Of a DNA stretch of 64,000 bases, positions 42,259 through 54,739 are shown piece by piece; position 1 is the stretch's first letter; every line of letters starts with the position of its first letter. Location: assembly GCA_963693305.1 (NCBI GenBank), contig OY855910.1, forward strand, positions 22,647,862 to 22,711,861, given 5' to 3'. Source of the DNA: Meandrina meandrites. Lineage: Eukaryota; Cnidaria; Anthozoa; Scleractinia; Meandrinidae. Under the pieces are notes generated by a model that saw only the letters and a program-made list of their open reading frames with translations, did not search any database and was not told where the DNA came from. The position numbers and the translations under genes were made by a program.

Positions 42259-45200
42259 TTAAAAGAGCGCCAACTTCAAACGCAGTACTTAGTACGATCG
42301 CGAATTGGTTTAGCAAACAATTCTCCTTCAAAGTCAAAATGGTTGCTACCCTTGTTTGCCCAACGAGTTGCGGCTTTGCCCGAGTGGCTGCTTTAGAAAT
42401 AGTGAGAGAGGCATCGAAAACATTTCGCAGGGAAAATGGAGAGGGAACAGCGAAATTCAGAGCGCGGTCAATGCAGGAGTGCTTCAAAAGGTACAACGAA
42501 GTTTTCAAGGAGAGATCAGAGGAATTTGCCATTGACTTTTTAAAATTTCAGAAGAAAATGCCAGCTCTCCGAGATTTGTTTAGCAGCTGGAACCCAAGAA
42601 AGAAGGCCGAGAAGGAAAAGTACTTAGAAACATTCGCTATTCAAAACTGGGAAAAAATGGCGCCCACGTTAAAATCTGAGCATTCGTTTGCAAACTGCAA
42701 AGGGTGCTATCATCACTATCCTCAAATTCAGGCATTACTCCCCGGTTTGTGGGAATGGCAAAGAAGAATCCATTTTTTATTGCTGGCAAAGAGGCGAAGA
42801 TCAAGCCATGCAAGGCAGGGGAAGCCAAACAAATTGCGAGGGCTCTGTATGATAAAATAGATGCTACCTTCCAGAAAGCGTGTAGTACATCATTTGGCGA
42901 GGTCTTAACCAAAATCCCAGAGCTCCAGCTTCAAAAGAGGAAGAGTCCAACAGAAGCCAAGAGAGAAAGGAGAGCTTCTTACAGAAGTTTCAAACAGAAA
43001 GTGGAAGATGAATGGGAGAAGACTTCCCTCTTGAGGTAATTATCAGGTTTAGGTGAGGGGAGAGGGAAGTAAAATTGATAAATATATGAAGCCAATAATT
43101 TACATTCTGACATGGAGAAAAAATGTTTAATTTTTCCATTCTTAGGTCTACGCGTATCACCTGTCAATCACTATTACTGTATGCTTCTGTGTGCCTTTCT
43201 TGAATTACAAAAGAATAGTTATTAACAGTCACACTATATGCAAACTGCGACATGTATATGATACGTGCCCTGAATGGGCACTGACTTCAACAAGAACAGG
43301 GAAATGCACGTGAACATAATTTTAAAGTTAAAGTAAAATCTGTCTTTGATCTTTCAGGTGTCTTGGTGGGCGACAATCATATGCTGCAAGGCAACGAGAG
43401 CGTCTTGATTCGTCATTTGAAGGAAAGCACGCTGCAATAAAAAGAAAGGAGACAAGTTCTGAGCTTGATGAAACGCCTGTCGTTAAAAGGAAACGTCATG
43501 CTGGTAACTTTGAGGCTATGACATGGGACAAGAATGGCTTAAAGAATGAAGTGGAAGGATATGGAGATGAAACGAAGGTCAACTGGTCTGAGCTAGCAAG
43601 AAGATATCAAATCAAAAACAAGAAGGGGCAGATTGCTAAAAATGGTGGTCAAATAGCTCAGGAATGGCTCATTTCTCAGGGTGTCAACCTGCACAAGTTT
43701 AAACGTTCCTCAGAAAATGAGCGACAACCACGAAGAAAGAAGCTGAAAGGACTTGGTGGTGAAATTTCTCTCCCCACACCAGAAACCAATGACAGCTTAA
43801 AACAAAAGCTCAAGCTCAAAATTCAACAAGGGGACTTCACAGTTGGAGAGCTCATAGTTCCTAGAGAGGTGAGCATGTGAATGAATAAGATTAAATTCTT
43901 TTCATTTCTTCGACCCGGCTCCACGGTTCCTAGTAATGACTACACAATGGAATGAAGGAAAAAAAAAATTACACTCATGGACAAAAATAAATGAAAATTC
44001 ATATGTCATTACCTTTGAGAGGGATAAGGTCTCAAATCTGGCTCAATGTCTATCTACAGTGATTGAAGTCTTGTCAAGTAGAACTTCACAATAATATTCT
44101 GCAAAAAAATTGTCCCACAATCAATGGAGCTTTTTGTAATACTTCCTAAAATGAAATAGGCTTCAGTAAAAGCAAATATTCTGATAGAGTGCATAATTTG
44201 TAAAAATAAAGAACAAGGCAGTCATGCAATGCAATAAGGTGTTATGATAGCACTATGGTTGAGTTGTTGTGTTGTTCTGCTTTATTAACCATACGACTAC
44301 TACTATTTTTCTTATTTTGGTATGAAAAGCTGATCATTGATGCAGATGGCAAGATTCAAACAACAACTTTCACTGCCCAAGGAAGAAAGCAGCCTCTTGA
44401 AGAAATAAGAAGGAAAACACTGGAAGTGCATGAAAAGTTCATGAAAGTTAAGCCTGATGAGTACTACTCAGAAATGTCTAGAGAGGATATCATCACCCAA
44501 CTAACAAGACTAAATGAATACAACCCAGATCATGGACTCACAAAAATGAGGAAAAAATTGCAGAAAATATCCACCACAAGACACCTCCAAATATGGCATG
44601 ACCACTCAACACTTGCAAATACTGGCCACATCATATTCACAGTTAACTGCCTCTATGACCCTACCATCTACATGACAGATGACGAATACAAAGCAGCTTC
44701 AGGAAAGGTACTGAACATCCAGGCAGAAGTAGAAAAGCCCCATATTTACATCGTTGCAAAAAGTAGGAGCTGTGATGTTGAGCAGCTTGCATATGTGGAA
44801 ACACGCCTTTGTTGTCTCCAGCACCTTCAGAGAAATCTAAAAACCAAAGATGGGGTTGAAATTAAGGACATCATGAGATTCTTTCATGGTGACTCTCCCT
44901 CATGTGAATTTGAGAGTGGGCAGCAAAAAGGAGGCCACTACTACTGTTCTGGATGTGGAGCACATGCAGGCAGAGTGTATGAGCTTGACTACTGCTTCCG
45001 CTGCGAAGCAGTTTCTTTAGAAGACCGGCAAAAGATAGTAATGCAAGGAGCTATAGGAAAGAGAAACTCTCTCCTTCAAAAGCCAAAACCATTCAATGCA
45101 TTAACAAGACAAGAGCTAGAAATAGAACTAGGAGGGAGGGGAATATTTGAGGGAAACAACAAAAAGGAATTACAAGATCTCTTGGATGAAAATCTCCATG

Positions 45201-47670
45201 GTGTAAGCCGAGTGCCAGCTCTCCTCTTCAACAGCCCAAGCAGTTCACTGGAATCTGTAAATCTGGGAAATTATGAAATACTACCATGTGAACCAATGCA
45301 TGACATTGCACATCACATCGACAACTTACTCACGGAGCTACCATCACACATCCAGGATGAAAAATGTAAACAGAAGTTAGAGGAAGCAGTAAGCCTAACT
45401 GGCAAAAAAGAAACAAAAAGAGCTGTTGATTTTCGCTGCTCGCTGATAACAACATCTTTGTATGTACGGGGAACAGCTAGCGAGCAGGTACAAAGCCTTC
45501 TTGACACAATGGTTGATATGCAAGACATCCTTTACAAGGAAGATAAAAGCAGATCCCCACGATTGATACTCCGCTACCACAATTCTAGCTGGTATCACCA
45601 CACACTGTGCCGAGAGATTGTTGGCTTTAGGCTTAAAAAAAAGACAGTACGGAAGTTTTATGGCACATACTTACATGACTTAACAGCCCATGCACCACTT
45701 CAATTACGACTTGTATCAGGACGCACTGCAAATGCAGAGGAAGAAGAGAGAACATTCAACACTGTCAAGTCAATCACTAACACAACATCCTGCTATCGCC
45801 CTGCCCACATCATAAGCAACATATTCATTCGTTTGCAAGCTGAAGAAAAGTTAGGAAGGTCAATAAACTGTGTTGAAAAGCAGCAGTCACAAGTTTCACG
45901 TTTGGCGCATACACTTCCACCACAAAGAAACACAAAAATTCCAAAGGCCATCATCAACAAATATTCAAGTTCATGGCAGGCACATTTGGAAAGGATAAGC
46001 GATTTTTTGTTGCCAGGAGAGGGTGTGTGGTGGACTCAAGATGAGGACTTTGTTGAATTCTTTGATGCCTGTGGTGAAGCCGAGTTCCGTGGAGAGGGCC
46101 CCACGCTGCATCACTTCAGGTCAAGTAATTTGAAGAATGAGGAGCAGCACTTGATGGGATGTTGGCAACAATGCCTACAGAGAGAAGTGATAATTCCGAC
46201 ATACCTGGTTCGTGACGAAGATGAAGTTGGCAATGTAAGGCGAATCTACACGGACTATTTGACTGGTCCATTGTTTGATGAATTCGCTTTGCATAAACCT
46301 CCAGATCAAGCTGAAGCTGAAGACGTTATTGGAAGATAATGGCGAGCAATCAACACTGACAGACCCTTGCAATGCAGTGGAAGATGACACTGAAGAAGAC
46401 AACCCTGTGGGCTTAGTGGTGGACTTGAGGCAAATTGGAGGAGATCAGACCATTAACTTTGAAGATGATGACTTATCAGAAGCAAGCTCAGCCACAAATC
46501 ATCTGGATGAAGCCATAACCTCAGGTAAGCTATTTCTTTGTGGCCTTAAGTCAAAGACTTGCTAAATTATATTCTTAATTAGTAATTTTAAAGTTGTCAA
46601 CTTACAGATGTACCCTCCCCCTCTAATGTTTTAGACATTAATAGGGCCACTTTTAGAACTACATGTAAAACAAAAACATCTTGACTGGAATGCAACAGTT
46701 TTGTTACAGAAACAATGTGTATGAAGGGTGCTGGCTTGAAATTAGAGACTGGGAATGATAACTCACATATTAACTTGAAAATAACATCTGCTTTAGAGAG
46801 TTGCACTATAATCACTAAACTTTTGTTTGGCTATAAAATGACTTTTTGACTTTTCCTTACTAAAACACATCGATCTCCTTATTTTGGCAGGGAAGGAATA
46901 CAGAGCTCTTCAGACAATTGACACCAATGTCATATCAGGTGGTTCCTCTGACTGTCCAAAGAAAAGGGAAGATTCAACTCCAAAGCAACAAGAACAATTA
47001 ATAAATGTAAGAGACAAACAATACATTTTCAGAATCAAACCAACAGCAAAAACAGTCATGCAACAAGAAAATCCCAGTAACAATAGTTTCAAACTGTTGG
47101 CTACAATGTTTTGCAAAATAATATCTTACAAAATTTTGTGTAGCTGAAAATGACGAGAGAGCAAGAAAGCATCTCCGAAAATAATGCCATAAACTGTAAT
47201 GATCACTGTCGATCTGTGAACTTAAACATAAACAAATTATGATTTATGGGCTATGCAAGTGACTATAACTTGTTTTGTTTTGTCCTTTTGTAACACAGGA
47301 GAATCAACAGAAAGAAGCTGCACCACTTCAGACAAAACTTTGTAAAGCGGTGGCAGTTGTACTTGGGACCACACAAGAGGTTAAAAACGTAGATCAAGCC
47401 AGAAGACGCCACAAAAGCAAACCCAACAACAAAGAGGCAGCCAATGACTACCGTGATAAACTTGCTTTAGTGCAATCAAAAGTTTTAGGTGAACACAAAA
47501 AATTAAAGAAAAGATTTGATGAGTGGGAAAGGGAATTCTTTGTGACTCACAATTGCACCTTAGCATTGCCTGATGATATAAAAAGTGATCCAGAAGCAAC
47601 AGAGCTGATGAAGCAAATTAAGTATGCAAAAGCTCTGTTAAAAGAATGGAAAATGGATGCTTTGACATAA
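42259..47670 (+). pseudogene. Multi-exon gene of an unnamed transposase-like family (zinc finger and SAP-like motif)
   Basis: Exons supported by frame and GT/AG borders: 42259-43035 (one frameshift near 42745), 43358-43868, 44330-46524 (one frameshift near 46325), 46891-47006, 47299-47670. The long exon encodes an acidic residue in IMRFFHGDSPSCEFE, a zinc-finger-like YYCSGCGAHAG...YCFRCE, a SAP-like helix pair (LTRQELEIELGGRGIFEGNN), EILPCEPMHDIAHHIDNLL, and SGRTANAEEEERTFNTVKS. The D (HGD), D (MHD) and E (NAEEEER) could form a DDE-type triad. That is inference. The last exon is a Lys-rich coiled coil. From memory the family is widespread in cnidarians without a name. Two frameshifts suggest a dead or misread copy. 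Confidence 0.6.
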
Positions 47671-49429
47671 GATGAAAGAGAACTGTGTACTTGTGATTGA
47701 TGAGCACAATATGTTAAACTTAAAAAATAACTTCATACATTTTTGATTTTTGTCATTGTATTTTAATTTGTTATTTGTACATAAGTCCATCTCAAACTGC
47801 TGCCTTATTTTTAATCAAATCAAGTCTAGCTGTTTGTTTTATGGTTTCAACAGAGAGAGGTTACCTCAGAGCTATAAATGGTCGTTTGTAAATAGCAAAA
47901 CATTAGTATTTTAATTTATCGCGTCATTATTAAAAGGTTTCTACAAAAAAACACTGAATAAAAACTTACCTCTTTAACTGAGATCAAATACCATAGTTTC
48001 TGAAGCGAAATAAACGCATCTCAACCATAAAAACCTCGTAATACTTCATCAGAAACTGTATCGAATATGCCATTCAATTCCATATTTTTTGTAGCAACCA
48101 AGATGAAACCGCCGAAATTTGACTGTGGGCTCTCCAAAGCGTGCCCTTATTTGGCATCTTTGCCGAACGAGCACAATGGAAGCACAGCGGTTATCCAAAC
48201 CAAAACACCAAAATTTCCCGCGCTATCCGAACGCAAAGCTCTCGATTAATCATAATTAATATTGGGAATGCATGCCACGATTTAGTCGTTTAGATACGTA
48301 GGAGGAAAAACGGAGGATGCGAAGCGAGAAAAACAAAAGGAAACTGTTATTAAGGGCTGAAAAGCAAAGGTTGGTCAAAGGAATTATTGCACAAAAGGAA
48401 AAAGCTGCACAGTCTCGAGCGAGAGAGTTGGCGCGCTTTTATTTAATATGGTAAATGAAGCAATTGGCAGAGCAAAACAAAAGCAGAGCTGTGGACAAAA
48501 AAAGTAAGATTGTTTCAAGTTAAAACTTTAAGAAATATTGGATCATAGAAAAGCGGTTGGCTAACCAACCGAATTATTTTTTTGTGACTATGAATTGGGG
48601 TATCATGGCCTCACATCCACATTGAAGAGCTATAAGCACTGGTCCATAACTTATATATGGCTTGTCATGCCCATGCTATGTAATGCAAAAGGCCGCTGGA
48701 AAGGGGTACGGCCTGAACAGGGTATAAAATCTAGTGAGTCTGTCGTAATCACGGTCTGTACCCATTCTAGACACAAATTTAGATGGAATAGCTGCAAGAC
48801 TGTCCCCTGTGTATAATTTAGCAGATCATCAGTTAGCACTTTATCATTTTCAGGACTAGCACTAGATAGAGGGTACTTCCCTACACAGGGAACTAAACAG
48901 GGTGAGGTTTCAAATCCCCTGCAGCCACCCAGAAACTAAACATGGGCAAATTACCTCCTCACCCAAGCGATAAGCATTAAATTTTACCAAATATGTTTTT
49001 GTATTGTAGTGACCAGTACAACATTTGCAATCAAAAAAAAATGAAGAAGTGACAAACAACTCTGGAGGAATGGGACAGGGGGGTACTCGCGGTATACATG
49101 ATGGGGGGTCCAACAGAGCTTTATGTTGCAAACCTCCCAAAAAATACATGAGCCTGAAATTTTACACCCCAAAAAGACTTGGCATCAAAATTTCTATCCA
49201 AAAAAATGCAATCTTAACTTAAATACCTGAATGAACATCAGGAGCAGAGTTTGTCGCACAGCACTTGGATTTTCTGGTCAGAATTATTTATTACCCAGAT
49301 ACATAATGCACACTTTGTAATTGACTGAAAACCATCATCCACAATGTGTCAATCATTTATTTCACTTCATTTTCCAGCTTATAAACAGGAATGTAAAATC
49401 AGTATCATCCCATACCAAATAGTTAAATG
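47671..49429. other. 1.8-kb stretch with no recognisable gene
   Basis: It presumably contains the right border of the element carrying the preceding gene, but I could not find matching ends. Short open frames at 48067-48249 and 48595-48816 have no recognisable motif. Confidence 0.45.
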
Positions 49430-49750
49430 TAAATTTAATTGATCCCACTGAACTTCTTCCAACCAATGAAAACAACATAATACCGGGTGAAGGATCCTAT
49501 GGTCGCTGCCTTTTTAGACAGAATGTGCAGTTGTGATTTGAAGTCCAATAATGTTCTTGTGACAAGTGAGTTACAAACATGGCTACATCATTGATTTTGG
49601 AAAAGCATGTGACAGCTCCTTTTCTCCTGCAAAGAAGAACACCATTTGTTATCACCACATTGCTTTTGAAGTACTTCATGGTTCTCCTTGTAGCAAAGCC
49701 AGAGATATTTTTTCTCTTGGTAAAATTGTGCTGAAAGTAGGTGTTAAGCA
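49430..49750 (+). pseudogene. Protein-kinase fragment, internally deleted
   Basis: Shifted frames give a glycine-rich loop (IIPGEGSYGRC, about 49480-49515), directly followed by a catalytic-loop-like CDLKSNNVLVTSE (about 49532), then YIIDFGKAC (DFG block), HIAFEVLHG in the APE position, and SKARDIFSLGKIV. The rest of the N-lobe between loop and catalytic Asp is missing and at least one frameshift is present. The L1-type LINE begins immediately after. No expression is expected. Confidence 0.6.
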
Positions 49751-51611
49751 TTTTTTTTTTTTTTGAAATCTTTTTTTTATTGCAAGACACAAAACAAGTT
49801 ACATTACAAGTTACATTACATTACATAACGATAAGAACTTACATGCTTACTTACTTACAACCAAAAACTTACATTACTTAACTACATCACTTACATTACA
49901 TTTACAATACAACAGTTACATTACTCTACTTACAGTGCAGTACTTAAACTAATTACAATAATTACACTTTTTTCTTTTGTACTACAGTAACACATACATA
50001 GACCATGCAGATGCCCAATTAATTCCAGTTTAAAAGAAAAATATAAATAAAATTCTAGCGCGTAAAAAAAACTATTTAAGTTAGTAAATCCAGCGGACAT
50101 TCCATTTTTTTCCTTTAAATAAACTATTATAAGATTACATCAGAAGTTCCCATCTTGTATAAAAATCGCGAAGCTTTCGGTTCTTAATTACAATTATCTT
50201 TTCAACCTCTTGCTTAGCTTCGACCTTGTGCAGGAGCAATCTCAACTTTGGAGGGATCTTATTTTTTCTACACTCCCAAATAGTTATCTTACCAAGAATT
50301 ATTAAATAATTTAATAAGTCTTTTCTCTGAAGAAAGCCAATTATAATGTCTTTTAAAGACAAAGACAAATTTTCACCACTAATATCAGACCACCAGACTG
50401 CGAATCTATTCCAGAAGGCCCGCACAAAGGAGCAGTTAAAGAAGAGGTGATACAAATCTTCCGTGTAGGTTCCACAAAAAGAGCACTTGTCCGAATCGCT
50501 TAAACCTATTTTGAATAATTTATCATTCGTAAACAAAATGAAATTCAACAATCTATATTGGAACGACCAAACATACGTTTCGCTTGCAGAATGATATGGA
50601 ATTGAAAAAGCGTCTTGTGGATTTGAGAGATTAAAATCAGCTAACAACTTTTTAAAGCTATTCGGAGTTTTCGCTTTAGTTGATATCATTGAATAGAATT
50701 GTTTACACTTAACCGTATATGCATTAAAAGCTTTAGTTGCATTATACTCGAAATTTATAGGGTCAAAGATGCCCACTGTAAGGAGATTGCAAGAACTTTT
50801 TGACTTCATATTTTTGACAGAAGACCTCAAAGCTGTCCATGTCAGAAAGTTAGTGTTAAGTCCTTTTTGTTTGAAGGACTCATAAGAATGGACATTATCA
50901 ACATTAAACTGTAAATCATTCAAATAAATTATGCCCTTATCAAAAAACATTTTATAAAAGACTGGTTTATTATTTATTCTGATGTCCTTATTATTCCAGA
51001 TAACATTTTGGGAATAATTAACATCAGAGAAAGAACTTCTAAATTCCGCCCACCACAAAAGGAGCTCCAAGTAAAAATTACTAACACTCAAATCAAGATC
51101 CTTTACATCATAATTGCATCTAAAGAGAAAACACCCTCCATATTTTTTTAATTTGTATTTGAGATAAGATTTCCAAGGGCCTTCCCTCTCATCTAAGAGT
51201 CGCGGAATCCAGGACAATCTTAGTGCTTTAATATGTGACTCACAGTCTGTAAGATTCAGTCCACCATTGTCTAAGGTGTTTATCACAGAAAGCCTTGTGA
51301 CCTTATCAGGGCCTTTCCATAAAAATTTAAAAATCATCTTCTCCATTTGTTTAATTATTTCAGGTGGGGTTTCTATTATTGAAGAAACATATAATAATTT
51401 TGGAATGAGAAAAGATTTAATGATTGCTACTTTACCAAATAGGGAAAGACCTCTCAGTTTCCATAAATTAATCAATTTCTGACATTCATCTATTCTATCA
51501 TGGAAATTTTGTTTCAGAACTTGTTCTTGGTCACAGGAGAAATGAATACCCAGAGTCCTAATGCCAGTACACCACTCGAGGCCCAGAGGTGTCTCTAAGG
51601 AGTATTTATTA
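49751..51611 (-). mobile_element. 5'-truncated L1-type LINE
   Basis: Minus strand. The poly(A) tail appears as a 14-base T run at 49751-49764. The 3' untranslated region (49765-50134) contains many ACATT-type repeats. The coding part is the C-terminal RT region. The element stops upstream at about 51611, where an inverted-repeat element begins. It lies in the kinase fragment, but no target duplication was found. Confidence 0.75.
50135..51610 (-). pseudogene. L1-type ORF2, C-terminal part
   Basis: The frame is open for the whole surviving length and reads SLETPLGLEWCTGIRTLGIH, then LWKLRGLSLFGKVAIIKSFL, KFLWKGPDKVTR, GGLNLTDCESHIKALRLSWI. Near the end it has a zinc-binding block (KCSFCGTYTEDLYHLFFNC, then FWNRF) typical of L1/Tx1-group ORF2 proteins. 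The endonuclease and catalytic RT motifs are missing because of the 5' truncation. The lack of stops suggests a fairly recent copy. Confidence 0.8.
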
Positions 51612-52070
51612 GGCCATCACTGTTCGAATTTCATTCGATGATTCCATAAAACATAACAGTATCTGACACGCAAACTTCGACTCAATGTAGCGTTTGAATC
51701 AGGTAGTTACTAAAGGTAGTTACCTCGTAATTTCCCTTTCTTCCATGCGTACAGCAAAACGTCGAACATCGTCGAAGAAGCAAACGAACCGGTCATGTTT
51801 ATCTATCCGTACATACTTAATGTATGGGGTATCGTATTGTACCGTACAGTGCCTCATTCGAGCCTCATACATGAAGTAGTGACCGCGAAGCCGTTGTTGT
51901 TCGACGTTCAACGTTTTGCAATGGAAAATCTTTGCTGTGTGCCAGCAAGGAAGGGAAAATACGACGTTACTACCTAAACCTGATTCATATGCTACATCAG
52001 TTCAAAGTTTGCGTGTCAAATATTGTAATTTCGTGTGGAATCATCGAGTGAAATTCGAACAATGATGACC
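51612..52070. mobile_element. Non-autonomous element with long inverted ends (MITE-like, 459 bp)
   Basis: The first about 110 bases (GGCCATCACTGTTCGAATTT...) pair with the last about 110 (reverse complement GGTCATCATTGTTCGAATTT...), sharing TCGATGATTCCA, TGACACGCAAACTT and GAATCAGGT. No coding sequence is inside. No target duplication was recognised, so its superfamily is open. Confidence 0.75.
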
Positions 52071-52196
52071 TTTCTTAGATTTCCAGAAATGGTTGAAATG
52101 TAGGTCGAGTTTCCGTTTATAAACACGATTGCAACTCTTTCATTTGAACTGTAATGCATTTATATTGACTTTTTCTTTATTTCTGATGGTTTTAGA

Positions 52197-52435
52197 TACA
52201 TCTGCGAGGCAAGTTGATGAAACGCTTCGTCCTGACGAGTACCTCAAAATGGCGGCAAACATGAAGATCGTCGGAATTTGCCAAGTTTGCACAGCTATAA
52301 ATATTTCAATAAGACGATACCGCAAGGTTTCTTTCTGTAGTGACATTGTCTTATGTATCAACTTTTCGGCTGCGTTAACTTGATTCAAATAGACCATCTC
52401 ACTTTTTCAAAAATAAAGTTTGAATCTGATCCGTT
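52197..52435 (+). other. Possible terminal exon
   Basis: A polypyrimidine tract ending GGTTTTAG at 52196 is followed by an open frame (DTSARQVDETLRPDEYLKMA, VGICQVCTAINI) ending at about 52383, with AATAAA at about 52420. No homology is recognised; it may be chance. Confidence 0.25.
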
Positions 52436-52820
52436 TTCGCGTGTTTCATGAAGGTGTGTGATAGGAGTGTCGTTAATGTCTTGCTGCTGGCTTGATTCGA
52501 ACTCAATGTTCATGAAAGTCGGTGTGATAAATCAAAGAGGCATAATATAACTGGCTGTGGTGTTTGTTTGGTATAGAAGTTATTCGGTTTTTTTTTATTT
52601 ATCTTGAAAGTTGTGGTAAATTTAAGCCCTGACATTGGTCGTTACGGGCGCTCGTTGGGGTGAACCAAAAATCCTTAAAAACTCGAAAAAAATAAATGAT
52701 CTGGTCAAGCGGATTGTGGTGTTAGTATATGTACATGAAAGTCTTGCAACACACAAGAAATAAGCGAAATCTATTTTTCAAGCCAGATTGACCAGACCGA
52801 AATTACAGAGACCGTCTCTT

Positions 52821-53575
52821 ACTACTGATGAATCTTTATCGCCGGATAAGACAGCCAGGTCTGGGTCGCGGCCAATATCACGGAGACTTTTCCATGTGTT
52901 GTCGCTTGCTTTGTAGACATTTTCGGTAAACGAATTTGTGGCGTTGCGTAGGAAGTGTTTGAAGTCTTCCTGTTCGTCGGATGGTACCTGGTTTTGAACT
53001 TGTTGGTAGAGAGATTCGAGTTCAGTCGCCAAGTTGACTTTAATAAAACGATTTTTGTCCACAAAGCTATGATTGAGGCCAAAGCGTAAACAGTTGGTTA
53101 CAGACTTTGGGAAGCTCTTGTCGGACAAGTTGAAAATCGGAACTGTAGTCTCTTCGTGTTGTTTCGGTTTATCTCTCCTTTTGCCAGCAAGGTTAAAGAT
53201 CTTCCTGTTTTTGGTGCGAAGAGATTGATTCCTTTCCTTACGTAGGTCATTGTTGATCATGTGGTGGAGTAGCTTGAAACCACCTTTACCAAAACGGTTT
53301 TGGCAGGTTTGTTTTGCTTGTTGGTAGTCCTCATTGGTTTGGTGTAGATTAAGGCGGTGTTTTCGGAGGTTTGCGTTTAGGATCTTCTTAACAGCAGAGT
53401 ATCGATCCGACTCTGACGCAAAGTTCCCCGTTACAATTGCAAAGGTTGGTGTTAGCCGTTGTTGGAGTGCCTTTTGGATGAATCCAATGCTTGCAGCAGT
53501 GCGCTGCAGTTTTGATGTCAGGTACTCCAGTCTTTTGAATGATTTAGCGATGCCTTCTGGTAAAATGTTCAACAT
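52821..53575 (-). pseudogene. Penelope-like element, N-terminal half of the ORF
   Basis: The minus-strand ORF opens MLNILPEGIAKSFKRLEYLT at 53575 and has the N-terminal region of Penelope-like RT proteins, including SDRYSAVKKIL, the QNRFGKGGFK block, FGLNHSFVDKNRF and LAVLSGDKDSSVV (the DKG-like block). Coding resemblance stops at about 52821. If joined to the RT segment at 41343, the frames agree, but about 150 residues normally present between the DKG block and RT motif A are absent. Confidence 0.75.
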
Positions 53576-54070
53576 AATGTTCGCTAAGAAGATAAAAACT
53601 TTAAAAGTTCAAAGGCTATTATATACATAAGTTAAAATGTAAAACCGAACGTTTTCGACTAAAAGTCATCATCAGGGTTGATGTTTCTTTGCCGCGTGGT
53701 TTCGTATTTAAATGTTAAGTCACTCCCATGGGGAACAGGTGAATTGGATGAGCTAACAGCTTTTTGTTTAGCTCTGGCTTTCTTAGAGCAATAAACAAGG
53801 CCTCCAGGATCTTGCGTTTTCGCCAATTGTGTTGTCCGGTGATTACATTCCATGTGAATGAGTGTCGCGGGAATTCAAGTAGATGTCTTGCAGGTTCTGA
53901 GACCTTCGTGGTGTTAGAATGTTCATTAATCCGAACACTGAAATTCCTTTGTGTTTCACCTACATAGTTGACACCACAGTCACAATTGCCTTCGTATATA
54001 ATAGCCTTATGTATATAATAGCCCTTGAACTTTTAAAGTTTTTATCTCCTTAGCGAACATTATGTTTGAA
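53571..54070 (-). mobile_element. Second copy of the Penelope 3' end, framed by a 62-bp inverted repeat
   Basis: 53597-54000 closely matches 40046-40440 and encodes the GIY-YIG tail (frame 53853-53659 and adjoining). 53571-53632 is repeated in inverse at about 54009-54070 with few differences. A 3'-end copy directly upstream of the ORF start is the pseudo-LTR arrangement described for Penelope-like elements. Confidence 0.75.
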
Positions 54071-54242
54071 TTCCTTACATCTCACCCAAGTTATCCCTAA
54101 TGCCATGTGTTCACGCTTGGATGCAACCAAAAGGTAATTTCTATTAGGTAATTATTATCATTGCATAATTTAATTAGGCAATGACAATAATGTTTGCTTA
54201 GTCATGACCAGTGTGACATATATAAGAACTCCTAACTTAATT

Positions 54243-54735
54243 ACAGTCAAAGCTCTCGTAAGCGGACACCCTCGGGAGGCGAAAAAAGTGTCCGTAACTG
54301 GAGCTGGCCACTTACGAGAATGGTTCTCGTAAGCGGCCACTAGAGGTGTAGGAGATAGATGGCCGTTTTCGGGAGCTTGCCCAGCTAACAATAAATACCG
54401 GACGTGGATGACGACAAAACAAACACTGAAATATGGTTCTGTAATTACTGTAAAATCATTGTGACAAACGGCGATGTGAAGCTGATTGATAAAAGCACGA
54501 TACAGAGGTTGTTAAAAGGATTTTCTTTCGGGTGTCCGCTAATGGGAGCTTAAAAATGAAGAAAAAGTCTAAGTCATAATCTCTCAAAGTGTCTGCGGCT
54601 GCTTACGGGAATGTCTGCTTATGAGAATGTAAAAATACAAAGTTTGTATGGGAGTTGAAATGGGGTTTCAAACAAGGCAACCGTAAGTAGAGCTGTCTGC
54701 TTCCAAGAATGTCCATTAAGAGAGCTTCAACTGTA
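54243..54735. mobile_element. Tc1/mariner-type MITE
   Basis: Left end TACAGTCAAAGCTCTCGTAA and right end (inverse) TACAGTTGAAGCTCTCTTAA share most positions, and TA lies at both tips. The interior repeats GTAAGCGG/GTCCG-like blocks and has no coding capacity. Confidence 0.7.
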
Positions 54736-54739
54736 TTAT

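Noticed and set aside
41344..48550. Defined transposon borders for the unnamed multi-exon gene
   Set aside because: I searched both flanks for inverted or direct matches to the left sequence (TTAAGGCCTGGGTCGGGG) and found none convincing.
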